Assembly (NCBI GenBank): GCA_051531935.1
Contig: JAOPTR010000003.1
Coordinates: 1-64,000 of the forward strand
Source of the DNA: OCS116 sp051531935
GTDB taxonomy: Bacteria; Pseudomonadota; Alphaproteobacteria; Rhizobiales; OSC116
Direction: 5' to 3'
Length of the DNA: 64,000 bases
Every line of letters begins with the position of its first letter. The stretch's first letter is position 1. The position numbers and the translations under genes are program-made. Below the pieces are notes generated by a model. That model had not been told where the DNA came from, did not search any database, and saw only the letters and a program-made list of their open reading frames with translations. Positions 8,693-16,937 of this stretch are shown one piece after another.

Positions 8693-9222
8693 TTTACTCT
8701 CAAATAATAAATTTTGACCTTTTATTTTGAAGGGTTTATTCGGTTGTGAGATGTTACAAATTCCAACGTTTTCTTGAAAGCTACATAGTTTATGACATTG
8801 GTTTTAACATTCCTAATGTCTAAAACCTTCTCTTGAAATACTTCATCACTCAAACAACCATAATATTTTCAAGCATAGCTTAAATCGCCCCTGATTTAAA
8901 AGACACATCAAGGCTTCTATAATTGTTTTTATTCAAAATCTACTTGCGACAACATTCCATTGTCACCATATTTTCTTTTTGAATTGTAGAAAACTCGGTC
9001 TAATTGAATATATTCTACCGCGCCACCTTGCGGTTTGCATAAGCTTTGCGCCTTATAAGGCCAATTGACGATCCGTTAACTCGCTATCAACTCCTCAAAT
9101 TACGACCACTTAGAAAAAGGCGCCACGAACGTCACCCTCCTCTTCAAAAGCCAATTCATTATATATTTTAATCAATAAATTCAGCAAAAGGCTTAATTTA
9201 CCAGTTCCTGTTTGATTTAGTA
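8693..9222. other. Gene-free stretch of about 530 bases downstream of tRNA-Ser
   Basis: No intact gene. It contains the short transposase tail described separately (8929-9015). The remainder is AT-rich with stops in all frames. A segment near 9020-9150 is GC-richer than its surroundings (GCGCCACCTTGCGG, GGCGCCACGAACGTC) and may also derive from the decayed element. Its position next to tRNA-Ser fits an old insertion hot spot. Confidence 0.4.
8929..9015 (-). pseudogene. C-terminal remnant of an IS3-family transposase (OrfB)
   Basis: The minus strand encodes 28 residues ending at a TAA: EYIQ-LDRVFYNSKRKYG then DNGMLSQVDFE. This matches the familiar C-terminal pattern of IS3-type DDE transposases (YI..FYN.KRrh...l.yLSP..FE). 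Upstream the frame runs into sequence without similarity, and no DDE core or terminal inverted repeat is seen, so only a decayed tail remains. The match is judged by eye and is short. Confidence 0.55.
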
Positions 9223-11631
9223 CTACGCTAAACCCCTTAAATTACGAATTGGACGGCCTTTTGATACTGATGCGGCCGCATGAGCAATCGCGTTAGCGTC
9301 TAGTCCATAATAATGAAAAAGATCTGCCACGGTTCCTGTTTGGCCAAAATGTTCAACTCCCAATGCTTTTACTTGATGACCGTAAACAGCACCCAACCAA
9401 CTAAGCGTTAATGGATGACCATCAACCACCGTAACCATGCCTGCATCACGCGAAACTTGAGAAAGTAGTTTTTCAATATGCGACACCGCATTTTCATCAC
9501 CTCTTTGGCGAGCGCGTTCTGCTGCATGCCAACCTGCCGAAGCCCGGTCAGCAGATGTTATGGCTAAAACCGCTATATTGCGCCTATCATTGCCAATAAT
9601 ACCCGCGGCCTCAATCGCTTCCGGGGCAACAGTGCCAGTATAGCAAATTACTATGTCAGTGGTTGGTGTTGGTGGCCGCAACCAATATGCGCCATCGAGA
9701 ATATCAATCTTCAGTTGCAGGTCAATTTTACGACTAATCTGTTCAATTGGTCTGGTAGTAAGACGTAAATAAACGCTTCCACCAGTTTCATCTCGAAGCC
9801 ATTTGTTTTCCTGTTCTGCGGGCGCGCTCCCATCTCGTTGCATATAATCAAAACTCCAAGCCATAATGATCGCTAATTCGTCCGCAAAAGCGGGTTCAAA
9901 ATAAGCCAAACCATCTTGAGAAATACCCAATAGTGGTGCTGCAATAGATTGATGCGCCCCCCCTTCTGGTGCAAGCGCAATACCTGATGGTGTGCCAATC
10001 AATAAAAACCGTGCACCTTGGTAACAGGCGTAATTTAATTGATCTAGCGCACGAGCAACAAATGGATCATATACCGTACCAATGGGGAAAAGACGTTCAC
10101 CATGCAAACTATGTGTTAGCCCCATTGCAGATAGGTTTAGCATTAGATTGCTTTCTGCAATACCTAGCTCTATATGTTGACCCTTGGTGTTCATGCCCCA
10201 TTTTTGAGTGGAAACAATTTTATTGTCCTTAAATGTATCAGCAATTTCACGATGATCAAACAATCCTCGACGATTTACCCAACCACTAAGCCCTGTTGAG
10301 ACAGTAACATCTGGACTGGTTGTAACAATACGGCTTGCAAAGTCAGAATATTCCGCCTCCTCGCCTATTTTACCGAAGCCATCCATAATTTTACCAAAAG
10401 CTTCTTGTGTGGATTGTTCTTTTGATGTTGGGGTTTCTATTTCGGCGGGAACATTTATATATTTTGCGGTTGTACGACGCAGCCCCCTTCTGTTAAAAGC
10501 TGTTTCATCTAAATAAGTTTCCAACGTTTCTGGATCACTATCCAACCCTTCGAACTTATCCCACTCATACCCCTCACGAATGCCATTCATATCTCTAAAT
10601 TTATGCATCTGTGTCACATTCATTAAACCAGAATGATTGTCTTTATGCCCCGCTAGCGGCAGGCCATTGCCTTTGATCGTATACGCGATAAAGCAAACGG
10701 GCCGATCATGATCGATGCCATTAAAGGTTTTAGTTAGAAGATCAATATCGTGACCACCAAGATTGGCCATCAACTCATCTAATTCAACATCTGAACGTTT
10801 TTCGATTAATGCCAAGAAATCTACATCATTTGCAAAATTTTCAGCAAAATACTTTCGCCAAGCTGTAGCGCCTTGGAACGTCAAAGCGCTATACATCGCA
10901 TTGTCACAAGTATCGATGAAGGTTTGTAAAATCTCGCCGCCCTCTTCCTTAAATGCAGCTTCTTGCAGGGAACCATATTTAAGAATTATCACATCCCAAC
11001 CATAAGTCTCAAACACCCCAACAAAGCGATCATTCATGCCTTCATGAATAGTCGCATCAAGGCTTTGGCGGTTATAATCAATAATCCACCAACAGTTTTT
11101 AAGATCATGCTTATAACCCTCTATTAACGCTTCATACACGTTACCTTCATCCAATTCGGCATCACCAACCAACGCAACCATACGACCACGTTCCACAGCT
11201 TTACCAAATTTTTTAGCAATGATATAATCTTGAATTAAGCTAGAAAAAAGTGTTTGGGCAACACCTAACCCAACACTACCCGTCGAAAAGTCAACATCAT
11301 CAATATCCTTTGTACGCGATGGATAAGATTGAGCGCCTTTAAAACCACGTAAATTTTTTATTTTTTCTATAGTTTGATTGCCAAATAAATATTGAATTGC
11401 ATGAAAAACTGGCGATGCATGTGGTTTTACCGCAACCCTATCTTCTGGTTGTAGAACATTGAGGTAAAGTGAGGTCATGATGGTAGTCATTGATGCACAG
11501 GACGCTTGATGACCTCCAATTTTAACCTTATCAACCTTTGGGCGAACATGGTTGGCATTATGTATCATCCAAGATGACAGCCACAGTATTTTCTTTTCAA
11601 ATTGTTTTAGCATTTCCGATTGATTTGACAT
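9223..11631 (-). CDS. mdeB: AceE/MdeB-type 2-oxoacid dehydrogenase E1 (likely 2-oxobutyrate)
   Basis: 802 residues, a homodimeric-type thiamine-diphosphate E1 somewhat shorter than E. coli AceE (about 887). The ThDP motif is present as VGDAELDEGN (155-164) ending in WWIIDYNRQ (181-189); the glycine of the usual GDG is Ala. The central pyrimidine-domain and C-terminal transketolase domains are complete (GIAESNLML, YLRLTTRP). In Pseudomonas putida mdeB encodes such an E1 beside methionine gamma-lyase and acts on 2-oxobutyrate. Here it lies 43 bases after the lyase gene, so the same role is inferred. No E2 or E3 gene is nearby. GGAG lies seven bases before ATG. Confidence 0.8.
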   Translation of the reverse strand: MSNQSEMLKQFEKKILWLSSWMIHNANHVRPKVDKVKIGGHQASCASMTTIMTSLYLNVLQPEDRVAVKPHASPVFHAIQYLFGNQTIEKIKNLRGFKGAQSYPSRTKDIDDVDFSTGSVGLGVAQTLFSSLIQDYIIAKKFGKAVERGRMVALVGDAELDEGNVYEALIEGYKHDLKNCWWIIDYNRQSLDATIHEGMNDRFVGVFETYGWDVIILKYGSLQEAAFKEEGGEILQTFIDTCDNAMYSALTFQGATAWRKYFAENFANDVDFLALIEKRSDVELDELMANLGGHDIDLLTKTFNGIDHDRPVCFIAYTIKGNGLPLAGHKDNHSGLMNVTQMHKFRDMNGIREGYEWDKFEGLDSDPETLETYLDETAFNRRGLRRTTAKYINVPAEIETPTSKEQSTQEAFGKIMDGFGKIGEEAEYSDFASRIVTTSPDVTVSTGLSGWVNRRGLFDHREIADTFKDNKIVSTQKWGMNTKGQHIELGIAESNLMLNLSAMGLTHSLHGERLFPIGTVYDPFVARALDQLNYACYQGARFLLIGTPSGIALAPEGGAHQSIAAPLLGISQDGLAYFEPAFADELAIIMAWSFDYMQRDGSAPAEQENKWLRDETGGSVYLRLTTRPIEQISRKIDLQLKIDILDGAYWLRPPTPTTDIVICYTGTVAPEAIEAAGIIGNDRRNIAVLAITSADRASAGWHAAERARQRGDENAVSHIEKLLSQVSRDAGMVTVVDGHPLTLSWLGAVYGHQVKALGVEHFGQTGTVADLFHYYGLDANAIAHAAASVSKGRPIRNLRGLA

Positions 11632-11674
11632 ATCCGACGCTCCATACTTTCCATATTACTATAAATATATATTT

Positions 11675-12895
11675 TTATTCAACTTGATCTAACGCATGGG
11701 TTAAATCACCTAATATATCCTCGACGGTTTCCAAGCCCACGGAAATACGCACTAGGCCTTCTGAGATTCCGTGCTCCGCGCGCTCTTCAGGTGTGTATGT
11801 CGCATGTGTCATACTTGCAGGGTGCTCAATGAGTGTTTCTGCATCGCCCAAGCTAACCGCTCGTGTGATCAAAGTTAATGCGTCCATCATTTTACGCCCA
11901 CTATTGACACCACCAACCACTTCAAACGCAATCATTCCACCAAACAAAGACATTTGTTTTTTGGCAAGCTCATATTGAGGAAACGACGGTAGCCCAGGAT
12001 ACATAACTTCAGTGATTTTAGGATGGTTTTCTAAAAATTCAGCCACTTTCATGGCCGATTCACTATGGCGTTGCATGCGAATTTCTAATGTTTTAATTCC
12101 ACGCATCATTAGCATGGCATCCATCGGCGATAAAACAGCGCCTGTCATGTCTTTTAAACCTTCAATACGCACTCTTAACATATCATCCGCGTTACCTATT
12201 GCCATGCCCGCAATGATATCGCCATGACCACCCAAATATTTTGTTGCGCTATGAACAATTAAGTCGGCACCAAAAACAATTGGGTTTTGTGCAACTGGGG
12301 TACAATAAGTATTATCTACAATCACTTTTATTTTGCCATTTGCGGCATTTCCTTCATTGTGTGCAGCATCAGAAATTGCTTCGATATCGCACAACCGCAT
12401 ATTCGGGTTTGCTGGTGTTTCAAGATATATTAAAGCTGTATCTTTGTTGATAGCATCACTTACATTTTGAGGATTTGACATATCTATATGGGTAACTTTA
12501 ACACCAAACTTTGTTAAACCGTGATTGAAAAATGCAAAAGTACAACCGTATAAAGTTTTATCGCACAAAATCTCGTCACCAGCTTTTAAAAATGTCCAAC
12601 AAATTGCGGTAATTGCCCCCATACCAGATGCAAATGCAACACTCGCTTCGGCACCTTCAAGCTTAGCTAAGCGTTTTTCGAGGATATCAAGAGTTGGATT
12701 AGAAATACGCGAATAGAAATGCCCAGCCTCTTCGCCTGCAAACATATCTGCGCCTTGATCAGCAGTTTCAAACGCATATGTCGACGTCATATAAATTGGA
12801 GGAACTAACGACCTGTGGCCGTCTAAATTATTATAAGCTTCATGAATAGCGTTTGTTGCAAACCCAAATTTTGACGAAATATCTTTATTCTTCAT
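11675..12895 (-). CDS. mdeA: L-methionine gamma-lyase (PLP-dependent)
   Basis: 406 residues. It cleaves L-methionine to methanethiol, ammonia and 2-oxobutyrate, and can also act on homocysteine and cysteine. Seen: YSRISNPT phosphate-binding segment, FASGMGAI, the PLP lysine in HSATKYLGGHGD (Lys219), and GLKDMTGAVLSP. LYGCTFAF contains Cys118, which aligns with Cys116 of the P. putida enzyme; this cysteine separates methionine gamma-lyases from cystathionine enzymes, which usually have Gly or Pro there. AAAGG precedes the ATG. Part of the operon that starts at 14819. Confidence 0.88.
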   Translation of the reverse strand: MKNKDISSKFGFATNAIHEAYNNLDGHRSLVPPIYMTSTYAFETADQGADMFAGEEAGHFYSRISNPTLDILEKRLAKLEGAEASVAFASGMGAITAICWTFLKAGDEILCDKTLYGCTFAFFNHGLTKFGVKVTHIDMSNPQNVSDAINKDTALIYLETPANPNMRLCDIEAISDAAHNEGNAANGKIKVIVDNTYCTPVAQNPIVFGADLIVHSATKYLGGHGDIIAGMAIGNADDMLRVRIEGLKDMTGAVLSPMDAMLMMRGIKTLEIRMQRHSESAMKVAEFLENHPKITEVMYPGLPSFPQYELAKKQMSLFGGMIAFEVVGGVNSGRKMMDALTLITRAVSLGDAETLIEHPASMTHATYTPEERAEHGISEGLVRISVGLETVEDILGDLTHALDQVE

Positions 12896-12965
12896 AATAC
12901 TAACCTTTAGTAATTTAACAAATCTAAGAAATGTAGGTGATTTATTTCAACCCACAATGATGCGC

Positions 12966-13505
12966 CTAGCCCAATATAAGCTGGCCTTGGAACTTTACAT
13001 TTGATGCAATTGTCATTGCGTTCGGGCTATATTTAACCGCCTTTTCACGCAGCTCTTCAAACTGAGCCTCCGTGCCATTTCCAATGACTGAAATGGTGTA
13101 ATTAATCGTTTCAAATGGAATACGTGCATCTTCACGGACATTTAGAAAGCCAGCAAGGTCTAATTCGCCTTCAACTTTCACCGATAGTTTTTCTAATTGA
13201 ATGTCCATAATAGATGCGCCAACTACAAAACCAACCATGATACAAGCACCTAGGCCAGACAATAAATATTCTTGGGGGTTTGGCCCATGATTTGAACCTA
13301 ATAATTGCCGTGGTTCGTCAACAACCCATTGAAAATCGCGATTAACACGGTATTCACCAATGATCATCGGAAGGGCTGAAACCAATGCCCGAACGCCCGA
13401 TTGCCATTCAACACTAACACCATATTGTGCAATACCTTCTATTGGCTTGTTTAATATTTCGTCTGCAAATTCGCTTAAAGCTGCAATATTTATACTATTT
13501 TTCAT
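12966..13505 (-). CDS. OsmC-like protein lacking the second peroxidatic cysteine
   Basis: 179 residues with the OsmC/Ohr fold: NPQEYLLSGLGACIMVGF carries the first catalytic Cys (in GAC), and the C-terminal helix reads EKAVKYSPNAMTI. In Ohr/OsmC peroxidases the corresponding helix has a Cys-Pro pair; here it is Ser-Pro, so the two-cysteine hydroperoxide mechanism should not work. The protein may bind or detoxify a sulfur compound made by the neighbouring lyases, but that is inference. It sits between the two PLP-enzyme genes with gaps of 20 and 70 bases. Confidence 0.75.
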   Translation of the reverse strand: MKNSINIAALSEFADEILNKPIEGIAQYGVSVEWQSGVRALVSALPMIIGEYRVNRDFQWVVDEPRQLLGSNHGPNPQEYLLSGLGACIMVGFVVGASIMDIQLEKLSVKVEGELDLAGFLNVREDARIPFETINYTISVIGNGTEAQFEELREKAVKYSPNAMTIASNVKFQGQLILG

Positions 13506-13526
13506 GACCTTATTCCTATTTCATAA

Positions 13527-14819
13527 TTAGAGAGCCGCAATGGCTTGCGCAAAATCAGCGATTAAATCTTCAGGGTCTTCAATGCCGACTGATAATCTGA
13601 TGCAACCCGGGTTGATACCCAAACTGGCGCGTTGGTTTGATGTATAACCAGCTTGAGATGTATTGTATGGAAGGCTGATTAAAGTCTCCACGCCGCCAAG
13701 GCTCGTGGCTTCTTTTGCGAGTTTTAACTGACGTAACAATTTTAGAGCGGCTTCATCGCCACCTTTTATTTCAAAAGAAATCATACCCGTGCCATTTTTC
13801 AAAAGCTTGTTGCCGAGTTCAAAATCTGGATGGCTTGGCAACCGAATATGGAAAACTCGAATAATTTCATCTTGTTTCTCTAACCATCTAGCTAGCTTAA
13901 ACGCGCTGGTTTCGTGCGCTTTCATTCTGATGGCCAGCGTTTTCATGCCACGTTCTAATAAGAAGCAAGCATGCGGGTCTAAACTGCCACCAAAATGTAG
14001 GAGTTTGCTCCAAATCATATCCATTAATTTGCGACTACCTGCGGCCGCACCTGCAATTAAATCGCTATGCCCATTCAAATATTTTGAACAAGAGTGCAGA
14101 ACAACATCAGCGCCCATTTCTAGACAATTCATGCCCAGAGGGGTTACAAATGTAGCATCAACAACCAATCTTAAATTGTATTTTTGAGCAATTTTTGCGA
14201 TCGCAGGCAAATCCGCTAGCTTTAATAAGGGGTTTGTTAAAGCTTCAAAATATAGAATTTGAGTTTCGGGTTTTATTGCAGCCTCGACTGCCGACAGATC
14301 TTTTGGGTCGACCAAAGTCGCTGACATGCCGCAATTTGGCATTTCGTGCAATAATAAATTGTAAGTGCCACCGTATAATTCATTTGACGCAACAACATGG
14401 CCGCCTTTATCCAACAGACCAAATAATGTTGCTGCAATTGCGGCCATACCAGAGCTAAACACTAAAGCAGATTCTGCATTTTCAAGTGCTGCGATTTTTT
14501 CTTGAACCGCCCACTGAGATGGATTCCCATAACGCGAATAAATCAATTCATCGCGTGGATAGCCCTTAAACACAGAATTATATTGCTCTTCTCCCAATAT
14601 AAAAGTTGAGCCCTGATAAATTGGCGTACCAACCATACCACTTCGTGTATCATCATGTGTTCCGGCATGAACAGACAACGTGGATTTGCCTTCAATAAAA
14701 TTATAGTCATTATCTTCCAATGAGGGCCCTGGCAATCGTTTTCTGGTGAGGCTAGCCACCCAAGCCAATGGCTTTTCATTTAAAGTTTGCGATTTGTTAC
14801 CTTGTCGTCTATTTGTCAT
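13527..14819 (-). CDS. Cys/Met-metabolism PLP enzyme (cystathionine gamma-synthase/beta-lyase type)
   Basis: 430 residues. Fold type I PLP enzyme with YSRYGNPSQ, FSSGMAAIAA, the substrate-side ELYGGTYN (Gly-Thr, not the Cys of methionine gamma-lyase) and the PLP lysine in SCSKYLNGHSD (Lys246). The N-terminal extension of about 45 residues is longer than usual. It could supply cystathionine or homocysteine cleavage, or act on another sulfur substrate. I start at MTNRRQG: GGGAG lies six bases upstream and the -24/-12 promoter would give a leader of about 16 bases. An in-frame TTG further upstream is less likely. First gene of the operon. Confidence 0.8.
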   Translation of the reverse strand: MTNRRQGNKSQTLNEKPLAWVASLTRKRLPGPSLEDNDYNFIEGKSTLSVHAGTHDDTRSGMVGTPIYQGSTFILGEEQYNSVFKGYPRDELIYSRYGNPSQWAVQEKIAALENAESALVFSSGMAAIAATLFGLLDKGGHVVASNELYGGTYNLLLHEMPNCGMSATLVDPKDLSAVEAAIKPETQILYFEALTNPLLKLADLPAIAKIAQKYNLRLVVDATFVTPLGMNCLEMGADVVLHSCSKYLNGHSDLIAGAAAGSRKLMDMIWSKLLHFGGSLDPHACFLLERGMKTLAIRMKAHETSAFKLARWLEKQDEIIRVFHIRLPSHPDFELGNKLLKNGTGMISFEIKGGDEAALKLLRQLKLAKEATSLGGVETLISLPYNTSQAGYTSNQRASLGINPGCIRLSVGIEDPEDLIADFAQAIAAL

Positions 14820-14845
14820 TTTATCTCCCAATTTTCATATTACTA

Positions 14846-14861
14846 AGCACCTACTGTGCCA
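14846..14861 (-). promoter_or_regulatory. Sigma54 (-24/-12) promoter of the methionine-catabolism operon
   Basis: The minus strand reads TGGCAC-AGTAG-GTGCT, against consensus TGGCAC-N5-TTGCW; only one defined base differs, and the GG and GC dinucleotides have the required spacing. Transcription would begin near 14835, just before the GGGAG ribosome site of the first gene. A sigma54 activator with GAFTGA is encoded divergently. Confidence 0.8.
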
Positions 14862-14913
14862 ATAAATTTTAATTAATAAATTCAATACGTTAGCTCAAAT
14901 CAAAATGCGTACC

Positions 14914-14929
14914 GTAATCAAATGATTAC
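14914..14929. promoter_or_regulatory. Palindromic operator 1 (GTAAT-N6-ATTAC)
   Basis: GTAATCA-AA-TGATTAC is a perfect inverted repeat with 7-base arms. Its half-site spacing (GTAAT-N6-ATTAC) equals that of TyrR boxes (TGTAAA-N6-TTTACA). Its centre lies about 86 bases upstream of the predicted sigma54 start site, a usual distance for an enhancer-type activator site. Confidence 0.65.
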
Positions 14930-15012
14930 AAATTATTTTAAATATTTTGAAATAGGGGTTACAAACAGGGATTACCTAAGTAACATCAGGGTTGTATCAA
15001 TATCATTACGGT

Positions 15013-15028
15013 GTAATCATTTAATTAC
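15013..15028. promoter_or_regulatory. Palindromic operator 2 (GTAAT-N6-ATTAC)
   Basis: GTAATCA-TT-TAATTAC differs by one base from a perfect inverted repeat and shares GTAATCA and ATTAC with operator 1. It ends 15 bases before the regulator's ATG, so it could mediate autoregulation as well as activation of the divergent operon. Confidence 0.6.
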
Positions 15029-15043
15029 GAAGCAGAGGGCGAC

Positions 15044-16552
15044 ATGGCGAAGTTTGACATACGGTCTAAAGATCGATCTGGCATTACACAAGAAATATTG
15101 AGCATTATTAATTGCCAAAAATGGGACTTAATTTCAGTTGAAATGTATTTGCACCATACATATGTAAATATAAGAAATCACGAGGCGACATGTGCAAGAA
15201 TATCATCCGTATTAAGGGAAGTTGATGGTTTAACAGCGGTCACAGAAGTTTCTCATTTCCCAAGCGAAGTTAGAAGTTTTGAACTAACTGCGCTGTTAAC
15301 AAATTTACCAAACCCAATCATTCAACTCGACCATAATCGACTATTAACTGGCTTAAATGCACCTGCCCAAAAAATGCTAGGGTTTGATTTAAAAACACTC
15401 AAAAGACGCCCATTGAAACATGTATTAGGCGTCATTCCAGACAATAAGTTGAACAAATTACAACATATGAAAATTCAATTCAGGGATAGAGGTTATTTGG
15501 CAAAAATCATACCTTTACAAGCCAAACAGGATGATCTCGAAAAAGCGGGGTCAATTATCATTTTGAGCCCCTTGGAAGAAATAGGAAAACAACTCAGCAT
15601 AATACAGGAAAAATCATCTGATATAATTGGATCGTCTTTAGAAATTAAAAACACTCTAACCCAATTGTCATTGATTTCAGAGGTGAATTTACCCGTTTTA
15701 ATTACGGGGGAAACAGGAACTGGAAAAGAGTTGTTTGCTCGAGAATGCCATCGGTTAAGCCAAAGAAGAGATGGCCCGTTTTTATCAATCAATTGTGCTG
15801 CAATTCCTGAACAATTGTTAGAAAGTGAATTGTTCGGTTATGCCCCAGGTGCATTTACGGGGGCACAACATAACGGCAAAACGGGTTTATTTGAATTGGC
15901 AGAAGGCGGGACAATATTTCTGGACGAAATCGGCGAAATGTCCATGCAATTGCAAGCTAAACTCTTACGGTTTCTGCAAGATTATACCTATAGACGTGTA
16001 GGTGCCGTAAAAGAGAAAAAAGCTGATGTTCGAATAATAAGTGCCACCCATCAAGAGCTAGAAAGCAATATAGAAAACAAACAGTTCCGTTCCGATTTAT
16101 ATTATAGAATTAACGTTCTGAATTTAAAAATCCCTCCCCTAAGACAGCGATTGGGTGACGTGAAAATATTGGCAGAGTATTTCTTAATAAAAGCCAGTGA
16201 ACAAATGAATAAGCAATGTCCAAAGCTTGGAAAACAAGCATTGTACATTTTAGAAAACAGTAATTGGCCAGGCAATGTGAGGCAATTAGAAAGTGCAATG
16301 TTTAGAGCTGTATTAGTGAACGAAAACAAAAGCGAGCTAAACGAAACAAGTTTATTTGAAATAAAAAATGAAGGAAGATTGGATGTTAGTGCGAATTCTA
16401 ATTTACCAGAATCTTTAAAAGAAGCTCAATTAGATTTTGAAAAAAGACTGATTGAAAGGTTATGGCCTGAATTCCCATCTACCCGAAAACTGGCAAAAAG
16501 ACTGAAAGTATCACATAATAAAATCGCAACCATGATACGTGAGCAAAAATAA
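15044..16552 (+). CDS. TyrR/PhhR-like sigma54-dependent activator with ACT and PAS domains
   Basis: 502 residues. An N-terminal ACT-like domain (about 1-70, IRSKDRSGITQEIL) is typical of amino-acid sensing. A PAS domain follows (about 80-180), then the AAA+ core with Walker A GETGTGKE (222-229), the sigma54 contact loop GAFTGA (269-274) and Walker B GTIFLDEIGE (289-298). The C-terminal TyrR-type helix-turn-helix reads STRKLAKRLKVSHNKI. E. coli TyrR lacks a full GAFTGA; this protein has one and should activate sigma54 promoters. It faces the operon with the matching promoter, so control by methionine or a related amino acid is inferred. Confidence 0.88.
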   Translation: MAKFDIRSKDRSGITQEILSIINCQKWDLISVEMYLHHTYVNIRNHEATCARISSVLREVDGLTAVTEVSHFPSEVRSFELTALLTNLPNPIIQLDHNRLLTGLNAPAQKMLGFDLKTLKRRPLKHVLGVIPDNKLNKLQHMKIQFRDRGYLAKIIPLQAKQDDLEKAGSIIILSPLEEIGKQLSIIQEKSSDIIGSSLEIKNTLTQLSLISEVNLPVLITGETGTGKELFARECHRLSQRRDGPFLSINCAAIPEQLLESELFGYAPGAFTGAQHNGKTGLFELAEGGTIFLDEIGEMSMQLQAKLLRFLQDYTYRRVGAVKEKKADVRIISATHQELESNIENKQFRSDLYYRINVLNLKIPPLRQRLGDVKILAEYFLIKASEQMNKQCPKLGKQALYILENSNWPGNVRQLESAMFRAVLVNENKSELNETSLFEIKNEGRLDVSANSNLPESLKEAQLDFEKRLIERLWPEFPSTRKLAKRLKVSHNKIATMIREQK

Positions 16553-16937
16553 AATTCAGTATTTTCTTTATATAATTAAATAGATTTTGCCATTTTAAGA
16601 ACCTTACTTAGAAGCTGTTTTTTAACATTATGATTGTTGAGCTTCAAACTAGAACCAACAGTGCTGAATTGGTATCCGTATTTTTCGATAAAGATAAAAA
16701 TACGTTTTTAAAAAAGAGATTTGCTGTGAACCATTAAGTGATACATATGTGAGACATTAAGAAAATGAACAATATCTAAGTGTAGTTTAATTCAGCTTAT
16801 GGCTTTAATCATTGGCCATATAAAATGCGGCTCTCCGAGAACTGGTGGAGAGCCACTTCAAAGCATACAAATACTAAATTTCTATATTTTGAATAAAGAG
16901 GTGCGTCTTAATAAATAAATTTCAAATAAACATATGG
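16553..16937. other. Convergent intergenic region
   Basis: Lies between the activator (plus) and thuB (minus). It holds the hairpin terminator listed separately. A 35-codon plus-strand frame at 16630-16737 has no ribosome site and no recognised motif, and I do not call it. Confidence 0.4.
16827..16856 (-). terminator. Hairpin terminator of the thu operon
   Basis: GGCTCTCC (16829-16836) and GGAGAGCC (16847-16854) form a perfect 8-base stem, extended by a G-T and a G-C pair, with a 10-base loop. On the minus strand it is followed by GCATTTTATA, so it most likely ends the thu transcript; it may also stop the convergent activator transcript. Confidence 0.65.

Noticed and set aside
8395..8703. 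Open frame of about 100 codons on the minus strand across tRNA-Ser
   Set aside because: It is the reverse of the tRNA-Ser gene, a known source of false small proteins (GGIRTPGGLAP-like peptide).
12896..12965. Possible SAM riboswitch ahead of methionine gamma-lyase
   Set aside because: The 70-base gap shows no conserved SAM-II or other riboswitch core by eye, and the operon promoter lies further upstream.
16630..16737. 35-codon frame on the plus strand between the activator and thuB
   Set aside because: No ribosome site, no recognised motif, and it lies in AT-rich intergenic sequence.
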